From Fredinandcohnia humi (GTDB lineage: Bacteria > Bacillota > Bacilli > Bacillales > Bacillaceae_L), in assembly GCF_001439915.1 (NCBI RefSeq), contig NZ_LMBW01000002.1, positions 124,001 through 188,000 of the forward strand: 64,000 bases of DNA, read 5' to 3'. Positions within the stretch are counted from its first letter, which is position 1; the number at the start of each line of letters is the position of its first letter. Below the pieces are notes generated by a model. The model was not told where the DNA came from and did not search any database. It saw nothing but the letters and a program-made list of their open reading frames with translations. The position numbers and the translations under genes are program-made. Below, piece by piece: positions 43,322 through 52,992 of this stretch.

Positions 43322-44551
43322 CTATTCTATCCTGACACCCTTTGCAACCCTAGATTTTATCCGATGTAATCGATACATCGAAAGGAATCCTAGAATTGGT
43401 CCCGGTATAAGAATCAAAAACGTGTATTTCCACCCAATAATCGATTCAACAAATGGTACAAGAAAAATAACAATAATAGTAAGGACATAACCTATAGCCA
43501 ACTGAATCGTTAACGTTGACCCGACATAGCGCTGGTCTGAATGCTCCGTTATTAATGTCGAAAATTGGGCTGAATCAGCAATGATACTTATTCCCCAGAT
43601 TATGCCGAGTATGGCAATAATCCATGGTGGGCTTCCAAAAAAGAATCCGATAAATAGTGTAATCGCACCGGAAATTCCTAAAGACAACATCGTCACTTTT
43701 TCCTGACCAATTCGATCGGCATAAATACCGCCAAACCATGCTCCAAAAAATCCTGATCCTATGACAACAAACGTTATTAAAGATGCGGGTGATGAAAAAT
43801 CAATCATTCCACTCGTTTTAAAGCTTTCAGCTAAAAATAAGCCAAACCATGACCACATTGCATAAAGCTCCCACATATGACCAAAGTACCCAAAGTTTGC
43901 AAGTCGAACCTTTTGATTTTTAAAAGCACGAGGAATTGCTTTTGGATCAAATGCTCCAGCAGGTAACGGATAAGGTCCAACCTTTACAAAAAGCATTAAG
44001 ATTCCTGACAAAATTGAACACAAACCCGTTATTGTTAATACTAGCTCCCATGAAGAAATCCCGATTCCTTTGAACAAATGTGGACCAGCAGAGCCAAGCG
44101 TGAGAGCGCCAACGACAAGCCCCATGGCCATTCCACGCCTGAATCGAAACCAAGTGGAAACAAGCTTCAAACCTGGACCATATATTCCAGACAAGGCAAT
44201 GCCCGTGATAAAACGGAAAATCAACGCAACCATTAAACTATTTGCAAGTACAGCTGTTAAAATGGTAGAGACTCCTGCTAGCACTGCTGACCAAAAGAAT
44301 AAAATATGTGGCTGGATGCGGTCTGGTAGATTCATATATGCCAAAACCAACGAACCTATAATAAATCCTAAATTGACCATGATGGTAATAGAGCTTACCT
44401 CACTGGTGTTCAAGCTCCATAAATCCATTAGAGTTGGTAAAATAGCTGTCATGGAAAACCATGTTGTCATTGTGCCAAGCATGGCAATTGATATCAAAAG
44501 CAACTTATTTGTGTGCCTTTTTCCGAATTCGAAGGATTCGCTTTTACTCAT
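43322..44551 (-). CDS. MFS transporter
   Basis: A 409-residue major facilitator with about twelve membrane segments and a charged loop RFRRGMAMG between helices 4 and 5. It lies at the 3' end of the acetoacetyl-CoA synthetase operon and overlaps the MaoC gene by 8 bases, so translation is probably coupled; its own site is weak. Most likely it imports the organic acid processed by the upstream enzymes, but the subfamily cannot be named from sequence alone. Confidence 0.85.
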   Translation of the reverse strand: MSKSESFEFGKRHTNKLLLISIAMLGTMTTWFSMTAILPTLMDLWSLNTSEVSSITIMVNLGFIIGSLVLAYMNLPDRIQPHILFFWSAVLAGVSTILTAVLANSLMVALIFRFITGIALSGIYGPGLKLVSTWFRFRRGMAMGLVVGALTLGSAGPHLFKGIGISSWELVLTITGLCSILSGILMLFVKVGPYPLPAGAFDPKAIPRAFKNQKVRLANFGYFGHMWELYAMWSWFGLFLAESFKTSGMIDFSSPASLITFVVIGSGFFGAWFGGIYADRIGQEKVTMLSLGISGAITLFIGFFFGSPPWIIAILGIIWGISIIADSAQFSTLITEHSDQRYVGSTLTIQLAIGYVLTIIVIFLVPFVESIIGWKYTFLILIPGPILGFLSMYRLHRIKSRVAKGVRIE

Positions 44552-44996
44552 CCAATGCGGCAGTATACGTGACTGCCATACCCTCTAGGCATATTTCATC
44601 TTCTTGATTACGTACAGTCGTTTTGATTTTACAAATGGGTTTATCATCCCGAACCTCTAGAATCTCTATCATCCCCGTAATCGTATCACCCACATAGACT
44701 GGCTTTTTAAAATCCCATTGTACTGTTAAAAAAACAGACCCTGGACCGGGGAGATTTTCCGCAACAATGGCATTTAATATCCCGGTAGTCACCCCACCTT
44801 GGACAATTAAACCACCGAATCTTGATGCTTCGGCTGCCTTTTTATCGGTATGCAGTGGATTTCGGTCACCTGTCATCGCACTAAAAAGTTCAATATCTGC
44901 TAAACTAATTTCCTTAACAATTTCCGAGTATTCTCCTACTTTAGGTTGATCAAAACGGCATTTCGTCCATCCATTTATGTTTTTCGCTTCGCTCAT
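44544..44996 (-). CDS. MaoC-like (R)-specific enoyl-CoA hydratase
   Basis: A 150-residue hotdog hydratase. The hydratase-2 motif is present: FSAMTGDRNPLHTD with the catalytic Asp and His, followed by the RFGGLIVQGGVTTG helix. ATG 44996 has AGGAGG 10 bases upstream and is preferred over GTG 45005. In the operon it would hydrate an enoyl-CoA to the (R)-3-hydroxyacyl-CoA; no matching dehydrogenase is encoded in this operon. Confidence 0.85.
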   Translation of the reverse strand: MSEAKNINGWTKCRFDQPKVGEYSEIVKEISLADIELFSAMTGDRNPLHTDKKAAEASRFGGLIVQGGVTTGILNAIVAENLPGPGSVFLTVQWDFKKPVYVGDTITGMIEILEVRDDKPICKIKTTVRNQEDEICLEGMAVTYTAALDE

Positions 44997-45021
44997 CTCA
45001 AACACTCCTCCTGAAAAATTG

Positions 45022-46161
45022 TTAAACCTCGATCAGTATAGCTGTTCCTTGACCTCCGCCACCACAGAGAGTTGCGATTCCTTTTCCTCCACCACGGCGT
45101 TTTAATTCATACGCTAATGTAAGCAGAAGACGGAAGCCACTACCTCCAAGAGGATGCCCAACTGAGATGGCACCACCATTGACATTAACCACATCAATCG
45201 GGAGACTTAATTTGCTTTGACTTGCTATTACCACTCCTGCAAAGGCCTCGTTGATTTCAAATAAATCGATATCCCGTAGCTTTAATCCCGTGCGATTGAG
45301 CAATGCTTGAATCGCATTAGCAGGTTGAAGATGTAACGAAGTATCAGGACCTGACACCGTTGCCCAATCGATTATTGTTGCAAGCGGTTTGACTCCAAGT
45401 TTTTCAGAGTTTTCTAAAGTTGAAACAATGCCTGCACTTGCGCCATCTGACATTTGGCTGGCGTTACCAGCTGTGATTGTGCCTCCGGCTTCAATCGATC
45501 TTAATTTGGCTAATTTTTCATATGATGTTCCTGGTCGTACGCCTTCGTCTTTTTGTAGAAGATTTTCAACTGCCACTATTTCCTCTGTAAATAATCCTTT
45601 TTCCTGCGCATTTGTCGCACGTATTTGAGAAGTTTCGGCATAGCGGTCCTGTTCTTCTCTCGTAATATTTAACTCAGAATTTGATTTTTCTGCAATTTCT
45701 AGCATCGATTGGTCTGAAAGTGAGCACCAAAGTCCGTCATTCAATGTATCGTTAAAGGAGACATTGCCCATCTTTTTCTGATGGCGAATCACAGATGTGT
45801 GGGGGGCATTGGTCATCGACTCAAAACCGCCGACAATGTATGTTTCCCCTTCCGCTCTCTCAATTCTTCGTACCGCATCGGCTACTGTCGCTAACCCTGC
45901 AATACAGACACTATTTAATGTGATTGCAGGGATTGTTAAATCTAAGCCTGTCTTTACAGCCACTTGTCGGGCTGGATTTTGTCCTTGCCCTGCTTGAATG
46001 ACTTGAGCGAGGATAACCTCATCGATTTTTACCTCTGGAATCCGTTCGATAAGTTTTGATACAACAATTGCACCAAGGTCTACCGCTGTTTTTTCTGATA
46101 AAGCCCCCATAAATCGACCAATTGGAGTTCGACAGCCATCAAGTAATACTGCTTTTTTCAT
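45022..46161 (-). CDS. Acetyl-CoA acetyltransferase (thiolase)
   Basis: A 379-residue thiolase with all catalytic residues: Cys86 in NSVCIAGLA, His336 in VGHPLGGSG and Cys366 in LCGGGGQG. It is distinct from the thiolase at 2994-4169, having a divergent N-terminal Cys motif. GGGGTGAGG precedes the ATG. With acetoacetyl-CoA synthetase at the head of the operon it could cleave acetoacetyl-CoA into two acetyl-CoA, a ketone-body route, or work on another 3-oxoacyl-CoA. Confidence 0.9.
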   Translation of the reverse strand: MKKAVLLDGCRTPIGRFMGALSEKTAVDLGAIVVSKLIERIPEVKIDEVILAQVIQAGQGQNPARQVAVKTGLDLTIPAITLNSVCIAGLATVADAVRRIERAEGETYIVGGFESMTNAPHTSVIRHQKKMGNVSFNDTLNDGLWCSLSDQSMLEIAEKSNSELNITREEQDRYAETSQIRATNAQEKGLFTEEIVAVENLLQKDEGVRPGTSYEKLAKLRSIEAGGTITAGNASQMSDGASAGIVSTLENSEKLGVKPLATIIDWATVSGPDTSLHLQPANAIQALLNRTGLKLRDIDLFEINEAFAGVVIASQSKLSLPIDVVNVNGGAISVGHPLGGSGFRLLLTLAYELKRRGGGKGIATLCGGGGQGTAILIEV

Positions 46162-46167
46162 GAAACC

Positions 46168-46587
46168 TCACCCCTCATTTTTGAAAAAAGGTAACCAATG
46201 GGCACCACACTTTTGAAATTGAACCTGTAGTGGTAACCCGATTGCTAGTTTTTCCCGATCATCAATTAACAAATGACTAAGCATTGTCGGTCCTTCCTTT
46301 AACTCTACTAATCCCACAACATACGGAGTTGCAATCTTCCAACCAGGGTGCCCTGGTGTATGGACAATCGTCCAGGTCTTTAATCGACCTTTCCCTGACG
46401 CCTTTTCCCAGTTTAGATTTTCACTCCAACAAAATGGACAGTGCGAACGAGGGTAAAAAACAAACTCCTCACAGTCTGAGCATTTTTGTAAAATGAATTC
46501 CTTCCTTGCAACTGCGTTCCAAAACGGCTCTGATACCGGTGTTGCTGTTGGTCCTGGAACCAATAAACTCTGATACTCTACCGTCAT
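46168..46587 (-). CDS. DUF35 OB-fold acyl-CoA-associated protein
   Basis: A 139-residue protein with an N-terminal rubredoxin-like zinc ribbon, CSDCEEFVFYPRSHCPFC (two CxxC pairs), followed by an OB-fold part (SGKGRLKTWTIVH). DUF35 proteins pair with SCP2/Ltp2-type thiolase-fold proteins and support their catalysis. Its start overlaps the end of the thiolase-like gene by four bases, fitting an obligate complex of the two proteins. GGGGGCGG precedes the ATG. Confidence 0.88.
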   Translation of the reverse strand: MTVEYQSLLVPGPTATPVSEPFWNAVARKEFILQKCSDCEEFVFYPRSHCPFCWSENLNWEKASGKGRLKTWTIVHTPGHPGWKIATPYVVGLVELKEGPTMLSHLLIDDREKLAIGLPLQVQFQKCGAHWLPFFKNEG

Positions 46588-47756
46588 GATTCCGCCCCCA
46601 ATACTAATGCCGTGATTTCACTCATAGTGGCACCGTTTCCTGTCACTAATGCAAGTCGTGCATTTGAAATTTGTCGTCCATTTGCTTCGTGTCTAAGCTG
46701 ACAAACCGCTTCAATAATATGTGACATCCCTCCTGCTAAATCCGCCTGACCAAAGCCAAGCTGTCCTCCATGTGTGTTTAATGGAAAATTACCACTATGG
46801 TCAAACGACTGATCCTTCATCCACTCCCCAAATTGTCCAGGCTCACAAAGTCCTGCATTTTCAATTTGATTTGCGACAACGCTTGTGTAGCAATCATATA
46901 AAGAGAGTAGATCCATTTCCTCTACCTTGACCTTTGCCTGTTCAAGCGCTTGAGCGATTGCAAATTTAAAAGGAGATTCTGCTAAAGGTGGTGACTGACT
47001 AACAGCTCGGTGCGTTAATTTTTCTCCAGCCCCGTATAGGTAAACAGCGGATTTTGGCAATCTTTTTGCTGCTTCAACAGATGTCATTACAAACGCGGCT
47101 CCACCAGCAACCGGCATTACAATTTCAAATAAATGAAGCGGATCAGCAATCATCGGTGAATTCAAAACATCTTCAACAGAAACCGGCTTTCCGTAAAAGA
47201 TAGCATGAGGGTTGTTTTGTGCATTGTGGCGAGCCCAGTAAGCAATTTGTGCAAATTGTTCCTGTGTGGAACCGTATTCTGCCATATGCCTTTGCTTCAG
47301 TAACGCATAGGATGTATTTGCACCAGATGCGCCAAATGGTACATCAAATTCACGAATTGGATTTCGATTTGGTGATCTCGGTCCTTTTTTCACACGTTCA
47401 TTTGTATTTGCCAGCACACAGACAACTGTTTCACACATGCCCATACGAATCGCTGCAGCTGCCCGCCAAAGCATGCCCGCACCAGATGCACCACCAAGGT
47501 CAACGACATTTGACATTTTCGGCTTAATCCCTAAATATTCGATAACCGTAGCAGGGACATGCTGAGGTGTCTCACCTACCTGTGGTCCAACTAATAAACC
47601 GTCAATGGCATCTTTTTCTATTCCAGCATCTTCAACTGCCAGTTTCACTGTTTCAGCAATTAACTCCAAAGTGGTCTTACCTTCTGTGTACCTCACGGGT
47701 TTCAGCTCCCCAATGCCAACAACCGCTGCTAATGGTTCACGTTTTTTAACAATCAT
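46584..47756 (-). CDS. SCP-x/Ltp2-type thiolase-fold protein lacking the catalytic Cys
   Basis: A 390-residue thiolase-superfamily protein beginning AAVVGIGELKPVRYTEGK. Where true thiolases have the nucleophilic Cys, it reads DLGGASGAGML (86-96), and the GHP histidine motif is replaced by HGGQLGFGQ. The lone YDCYTS segment is kept, as in related non-thiolytic members. With the adjacent DUF35 protein this fits the Ltp2-type retro-aldolases that split side-chain beta-hydroxyacyl-CoAs; substrate unknown. It overlaps both neighbours by four bases. Confidence 0.82.
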   Translation of the reverse strand: MIVKKREPLAAVVGIGELKPVRYTEGKTTLELIAETVKLAVEDAGIEKDAIDGLLVGPQVGETPQHVPATVIEYLGIKPKMSNVVDLGGASGAGMLWRAAAAIRMGMCETVVCVLANTNERVKKGPRSPNRNPIREFDVPFGASGANTSYALLKQRHMAEYGSTQEQFAQIAYWARHNAQNNPHAIFYGKPVSVEDVLNSPMIADPLHLFEIVMPVAGGAAFVMTSVEAAKRLPKSAVYLYGAGEKLTHRAVSQSPPLAESPFKFAIAQALEQAKVKVEEMDLLSLYDCYTSVVANQIENAGLCEPGQFGEWMKDQSFDHSGNFPLNTHGGQLGFGQADLAGGMSHIIEAVCQLRHEANGRQISNARLALVTGNGATMSEITALVLGAES

Positions 47757-49714
47757 AAATATTCCCTCTCTGTAAGATTTTCATATTCTGTTAAACAATG
47801 TAGATTAATGATTGAGCCTCTATTTTTCACCGGCTTTCCTGCTACAACGGAACGAACTGCACCTTCAACCTTCTTGCCGTTCAATGTATAAGGAATTTCA
47901 TTAACCTGAAATATTCGTCTTGGTACATGTCTCGGTGAAGCTTTCATACGTATTGCGTAACGAAGTTGATTCACGAACTCAGAAGTTATTTCATCTTTCA
48001 AGACTAGACATAAGGCAACCTCTTCATCACCATCAATCTTTATTCCAAATACAATGGAATCTTGAATTTCTAAAAATTGATCGATGACCCGGTAAATTTC
48101 TGCGGTTCCAATGCGTACACCACCAGGCTTTAATGTTGTATCTGTACGACCGTAAATTATTACCGTTTCATCAATGGTTTGTTCTGCTAAATCACCGTGA
48201 ACCCATATTCCTTCACGTTCGGCAAAATACGTGTCGAAATAGCGTTCGTCCCCACCCTCTCCCCAAAAGGTAATCGGCATGCTTGGGAAAGGTTCTGTAC
48301 AAACCAAATCTCCTTTTTGATGTAGGACAGATGCACCACGTTCATCCATGACATCAACTGCCATCCCAAGAGTTTTACAGGAGATCTCTCCCTTGCGAAC
48401 TGGATGAATCGGTGAGCCCATAACAAAACATCCTAATATTTCAGTACCACCGGAACACGAGGCGAACAACATATCTTTTTTAATATTTTCATAAACCCAT
48501 TCAAAGTGTTCTGGTGAAACAGGAGCCCCAGCAGAATACACTCCGCGAATGCGGCTCATATCATGTAAGTTTTGGACATCATACGAATTCTTCATCATTA
48601 TGTCTAACAACTTGGGACTTAATCCGAAATGATTTATTCCGACTCCTTCTGCGATTTTCCACAGAAATCCTAGATCATCCTTTAGTACGGCTGCACCGTC
48701 ATAGAGTAAGAGAGTTGCTTCACTCGCCAGTCCTGAAACCAACCAGTGGTACATCATCCAAGCACTATTCGTATACCAAAACATCACATCTCCCGGCTTT
48801 ACATCACAGTGCAATTGGTGCTCAGAAAGATGCTTCAATAACGAGCCACCAACAGAATGGACAATCGCTTTTGGTAGTCCCGTTGTACCAGATGAATAAA
48901 GAATATAGAGAGGGGAATCAAATTCAACTCTCTCATACTGTGGTACCGTTGCATTATTTTGAATTAATTCATTCCAATTGATAACGTTTACATCTTTTTC
49001 ATGGGGCAAAAATCGAGCAGCTTCTATTGTCACAATAGTAGAAATCCCGTCCATCATCACTAATACTTCTTGAATCTTTTCATTAAGATCGAATTTTTTA
49101 CCATTATATTGATAGCTTAACGAAGCAATAAGGACTTTCGGCTTTACCTGCCCTATACGATCAACAATACCTTGAGGACCAAAATCAGGTGAGCATGTTG
49201 TCCAAACAGCTCCGATAGAGGCAGTAGCCAATAAACCAACGAGCCCTTCAATTCCGTTTGTGACAATCCCAGCAACTCGGTCTCCTTTCTTAACACCAAG
49301 TGAGCGTAATCCTGTTTGTGCTTTTGCAACCATGATTTGAAGCTGTTCCATTGTTAAAGCGCGGGTCACCCCATCTTCTGTTGCCTCAATGATTGCTTGA
49401 CGTTTTCCATTTCCACGTAATAGATTTTCCGCAAAATTTAACCTTGCTTGTGGAAACCACTTCGTTCCTAGCATTTTTCCGTCATTAGACCGAATTAGAA
49501 TGTCATTGCCTTTTTCCCCAATTACGTCTGTATAATCCCATATCGCTGACCAAAATTCTGTTGGATTTGCGTACGACCACTTGTGAAAACGCTCATACTG
49601 AATCGGCAACATCCCTACCTGCTTCGCAAATTCAGTCATATTCGCATTGTTAATCCATTCATCACTGGGTTCCCAAAGAATGGTAGGTTCATTTTTAACA
49701 TTTTGTAAAATCAT
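47753..49714 (-). CDS. Acetoacetyl-CoA synthetase
   Basis: AMP-forming acetoacetate-CoA ligase, 653 residues, the usual size. It has the N-terminal domain of the acetyl/acetoacetyl-CoA synthetase group (ILWEPSDEWI), the P-loop ILYSSGTTGLPKAIVHS, SCSGGTEILGCF and a C-terminal RTDTTLKPGGVRIG block. ATG 49714 follows AAGGAGGTACGTG. It heads a six-gene operon and would feed acetoacetyl-CoA to the downstream thiolase; a related acid could be the real substrate, because the operon also has a thiolase-fold/DUF35 pair and a MaoC hydratase. Confidence 0.88.
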   Translation of the reverse strand: MILQNVKNEPTILWEPSDEWINNANMTEFAKQVGMLPIQYERFHKWSYANPTEFWSAIWDYTDVIGEKGNDILIRSNDGKMLGTKWFPQARLNFAENLLRGNGKRQAIIEATEDGVTRALTMEQLQIMVAKAQTGLRSLGVKKGDRVAGIVTNGIEGLVGLLATASIGAVWTTCSPDFGPQGIVDRIGQVKPKVLIASLSYQYNGKKFDLNEKIQEVLVMMDGISTIVTIEAARFLPHEKDVNVINWNELIQNNATVPQYERVEFDSPLYILYSSGTTGLPKAIVHSVGGSLLKHLSEHQLHCDVKPGDVMFWYTNSAWMMYHWLVSGLASEATLLLYDGAAVLKDDLGFLWKIAEGVGINHFGLSPKLLDIMMKNSYDVQNLHDMSRIRGVYSAGAPVSPEHFEWVYENIKKDMLFASCSGGTEILGCFVMGSPIHPVRKGEISCKTLGMAVDVMDERGASVLHQKGDLVCTEPFPSMPITFWGEGGDERYFDTYFAEREGIWVHGDLAEQTIDETVIIYGRTDTTLKPGGVRIGTAEIYRVIDQFLEIQDSIVFGIKIDGDEEVALCLVLKDEITSEFVNQLRYAIRMKASPRHVPRRIFQVNEIPYTLNGKKVEGAVRSVVAGKPVKNRGSIINLHCLTEYENLTEREYL

Positions 49715-49930
49715 CACGTACCTCCTTATTAAATTCCAAGTATATTTAGTGAAACTAAAGTATTTTGCTTATTATTAAATAATTCAATTGAATAGTTGTG
49801 TTATTACATTATTAGAGGAAATATCAATTTATTCTTAGGTTTAGGAAATTTATACAGTTTTTTTACAGATCTCTGTCACGCTTTAAAAAATGGAATTTTT
49901 AATATTCTCGGACATATAAATTAATCAATC

Positions 49931-49983
49931 ATTAAATTGAATAATTTAATAAGAGAATACGATATATTTGATCTCTTATTAAA
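49931..49983. promoter_or_regulatory. Nested palindromes upstream of the MHS symporter
   Basis: Two perfect inverted repeats lie in the 478-base divergent gap 49715-50192: ATTAAATT-GAAT-AATTTAAT (49931-49950) and TTTAATAAGAGA (49945-49956) / TCTCTTATTAAA (49972-49983). They could be an operator or an RNA hairpin. A strong site AAAAGGAGGG and ATG follow at once (50000), but that frame is only Met-Glu-Glu-stop. Another 150 AT-rich bases separate this from the symporter gene. Confidence 0.45.
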
Positions 49984-50192
49984 AATAAAAGGAGGGCAAA
50001 ATGGAAGAGTAACTCTCTGGTAGGATTAAAATTGATGTGGCATTGGAGGTGTTATTTATCATCAAGTTTACTGAAAGTATGTTTTACCCTTATTAAAGAA
50101 ATTATCAATATATTAATTAAAGGCAGATAGTTATTACGTTTTGGACTATTAAATTCTAATGAACCAATAACAAAGTACAAGGAGGTCAATTT

Positions 50193-51491
50193 ATGACAAA
50201 GAAAAAAAGGAGCGGTCTTTCTAAGGAACAAAAGAAAGTAGCATTAGCCAGCTTCATGGGTACTACTATTGAGTGGTACGATTTTTATCTTTATGGAACT
50301 GCAGCTGCGCTAGTCTTCCCTGCACTATTTTTTCCAAATCTAGATCCATTAATTGGAACAATGGCTGCCTTTGGTTCTTATGCCGCGGGGTTTATCGCTC
50401 GTCCACTAGGAAGTATGATTTTTGGACATTTTGGAGACAAAGTCGGACGAAAGAAAATGCTGACCATCTCTCTCTTGCTGATGGGGGTAGCCACCACTTT
50501 AATGGGGGTACTTCCAACATATAATTCAGTCGGCTTATTAGCTCCGCTATTAATTAGTTTATTACGTATTGTGCAGGGATTTGCAGTTGGAGGAGAGTGG
50601 GGATCAGCAGTTGTGATGTCTGTGGAACACGCTCCACCTAATAAAAGAGGACTTTTTGGAAGTTTTCCTCAAATGGGGGTACCTGCCGGATTACTTTTAT
50701 CAACCCTTGCGTTTTCAATTGTGTCAAACAGCATGTCAAATGAAACATTTTTGGTTTGGGGTTGGCGGATTCCATTTTTATTGAGTGCTTTATTAGTCAT
50801 TGTAGGTCTTTATGTTCGATTAAAGGTAAGCGAATCACCTGCATTCCTAGAAGTAGCATCTAAAAATCAACAAGAAAAAAATCCTGTTCAAACTGTACTA
50901 CGAGAACAGAAAAAGCCTTTGTTCCTGACGATTGGCATGAAGCTACTACAAAACGCTGTATTTTATATCTACACCGTATTTGTCCTTAGTTATATTGCAA
51001 CCACACTGAAACTAGATAACTCTGTTGGATTAAACGCAGTAATGATCTCCTCCGTTATTGGTTTAGCCACCCTTCCTCTTTGGTCGCATTTATCTGATAA
51101 GATAGGACGAAAACCAGTTTACTTGTTTGGTACTATCGCTTCAACCCTGTTTGTGTTTCCTTTTTTCTGGATGTTGAACACAGGATCGATATTATTAATT
51201 ACTATTGGGATTATTATCGGATTGAATATCTTACATGATGCTGTTTATGGGCCTCAAGCTGTGTATTTCTCTGAACTGTTTGGCACAAAGGTACGCCTTA
51301 GTGGTGCATCCATTGGTTACCAAGTAGGGGCTATCATTGCAGGTGGATTCTCCCCCCTAATTGCTACTTATTTGCTGGCGGAATTCGATGGACAGTACTG
51401 GCCAATTGCCGTTTATTTAAGTATTCTTGGAATATTAAGTATTATATCGACTATTTTTGCTCGCGAAACTTTCCGTGATTCTCTAACCTAG
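50193..51491 (+). CDS. Metabolite:proton symporter (MHS family, MFS)
   Basis: A 432-residue, twelve-helix permease. MHS-family marks: ALASFMGTTIEWYDFYLYG in helix 1, FGHFGDKVGRKKML after helix 2, and GEWGSAVVMSVEHAP between helices 4 and 5. Family members import organic acids, shikimate or betaines with protons. AAGGAGGTCAATTT precedes the ATG. It is divergent from the acetoacetyl-CoA synthetase operon, so it may deliver the substrate of that operon and share its regulation. Confidence 0.88.
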   Translation: MTKKKRSGLSKEQKKVALASFMGTTIEWYDFYLYGTAAALVFPALFFPNLDPLIGTMAAFGSYAAGFIARPLGSMIFGHFGDKVGRKKMLTISLLLMGVATTLMGVLPTYNSVGLLAPLLISLLRIVQGFAVGGEWGSAVVMSVEHAPPNKRGLFGSFPQMGVPAGLLLSTLAFSIVSNSMSNETFLVWGWRIPFLLSALLVIVGLYVRLKVSESPAFLEVASKNQQEKNPVQTVLREQKKPLFLTIGMKLLQNAVFYIYTVFVLSYIATTLKLDNSVGLNAVMISSVIGLATLPLWSHLSDKIGRKPVYLFGTIASTLFVFPFFWMLNTGSILLITIGIIIGLNILHDAVYGPQAVYFSELFGTKVRLSGASIGYQVGAIIAGGFSPLIATYLLAEFDGQYWPIAVYLSILGILSIISTIFARETFRDSLT

Positions 51492-51536
51492 ATTAACCCA
51501 CATTCTTGATTCATTTTATATTAATGTTTAATATTC

Positions 51537-51567
51537 AGGACTAGAGAATTGATAATTCTCTAGTCCT
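51537..51567. terminator. Strong hairpin between convergent genes
   Basis: A perfect 14-bp inverted repeat AGGACTAGAGAATT (51537-51550) / AATTCTCTAGTCCT (51554-51567). There is no clear T-run on either strand, so it is probably a bidirectional stop or mRNA 3'-end stabiliser rather than a textbook terminator. Confidence 0.6.
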
Positions 51568-51612
51568 CCAAAAAAATGTTTAAATGTGCTTTGGTTTTCA
51601 GGTTGTACTACC

Positions 51613-52722
51613 TCATCTCCCCTTCAACTGATCAAATAATCTCCCCACATTAACAACCCCAACATTTTTATATTTTCCTAGAATCACAAGTTCTTTTGGA
51701 AGCTGTCCAACGGTATAGATTCCGTCCTCGTTTAATTGTTTAATAAGGCTCGGTATGCCTGTGAATTCTTCCTTGGTAAGTGGGATATTTTTAAGTGCAT
51801 CTGTTAGGATGATGTAATTTGCTTTGTAAAATAGAAATAGTTCCCCTGGTCGCTCAATGGCAACCTTTCTACGAATCTGTTCTTCTTCAATAAAGATTTT
51901 AAGCTCATCAAATAATTGCTTGTCGTTGTTTTCATTAAATCGTTTCACATGTTTGTGCAAGTCTTCAAGGTTGCTAGGTAATTCGCTCATGATACGCGCT
52001 TGCTGCTCTGCCCCTAGTCTAATTAAAAAAGTCTCTGATTTATCAAAGCGTTGTGGTAATAAAAAGGCATCCCGGAGAAAATACGGAACTTCTAGTGTGG
52101 TCCTTTGATATTCAATAGTACGAATTGTTGTATAACCCGGTTCTGCTATTGTTGCTGGAGCGGTAGTTGTTGTAGTAACGGCAACTTCATCTTGTGCTTT
52201 TTTACCTGATGTCTCCTTTTTCATAGAAGCAATTAATAAATTCTCTAGTGATTTCAAACGGAGCTCCAATTCAGTAATATCATAACGTTCTTCCTTCTGA
52301 GTTGTTGGGTCCCTATATTCCGGGACCTCGAAAGATAACGAGGTATACACTTCGACAAACCATTTTACAATCTTGTAGATAGCTTCCCACGATAAAAGTG
52401 CTTCAGAAAAACGAAACTTTCGTTTGTCATGTGAGGCTTGATTGCCTAACTGACGAACTAAATGAAGAGCATCCCTTATTTCCGTTGTAAGGATCCCCTC
52501 TTGCTCCAGTATAGTTAGTCTTTCTTTTAATGTAATTCTTGGTTCTTCTTTCATTTTTTCAAATTCCATTACATGTTGAAGAATACTTTCAACAAGTACC
52601 CTCGAATGGGTTAGCATCGTACGCGGACTTGAAAAGATTGTATTTTCTAATTCCCCCGCTAAAAAGGCTAATTCTTTGGATATGGGTTCTAGAAAGTTAT
52701 AAAAATACTCAGATGAATTCAT
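51613..52722 (-). CDS. DUF4145-like protein of unknown function
   Basis: A 369-residue soluble protein. The N-terminal 130 residues resemble the DUF4145 helical domain (SRVLVESILQHVM, ALHLVRQLGNQASHDKRKFRF), a module often attached to restriction or nuclease proteins. A Thr/Ala-rich linker (VAVTTTTTAPATIAEPG) leads to a C-terminal domain ending in a helix-hairpin-like segment (YTVGQLPKELVILGKYKNVG). No nuclease motif is visible. ATG 52722 has AAAGGAA nine bases upstream. The gene stands alone. Confidence 0.6.
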   Translation of the reverse strand: MNSSEYFYNFLEPISKELAFLAGELENTIFSSPRTMLTHSRVLVESILQHVMEFEKMKEEPRITLKERLTILEQEGILTTEIRDALHLVRQLGNQASHDKRKFRFSEALLSWEAIYKIVKWFVEVYTSLSFEVPEYRDPTTQKEERYDITELELRLKSLENLLIASMKKETSGKKAQDEVAVTTTTTAPATIAEPGYTTIRTIEYQRTTLEVPYFLRDAFLLPQRFDKSETFLIRLGAEQQARIMSELPSNLEDLHKHVKRFNENNDKQLFDELKIFIEEEQIRRKVAIERPGELFLFYKANYIILTDALKNIPLTKEEFTGIPSLIKQLNEDGIYTVGQLPKELVILGKYKNVGVVNVGRLFDQLKGR

Positions 52723-52992
52723 GTCTTGTTGTTCCTTTCTTACCTGCAAAATAGACCTGAATCAGCTTTTATTGACCTGGCCGTGTTTAGATTATTTCAT
52801 TTTAGGTCAAAAGCGAAGTACAATCAAGGATGTTATCTAAATTAGTCCATTTTCGAACTTATAAAAAATTATGTAAAAAAGCTCAAGATTGGGACAAAAG
52901 ACCTGTCTCTCTGACCTATTGGAAGCATATCCCTTTTCAATTCAACTTAATTATGTTAAATTGAATATAAAATTAAATATTTTCTGTTTTCA

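Noticed and set aside
49718-50192. Origin or attachment site suggested by AT-rich palindromes
   Set aside because: No DnaA-box cluster, integrase or direct repeats; the palindromes are better read as regulatory.
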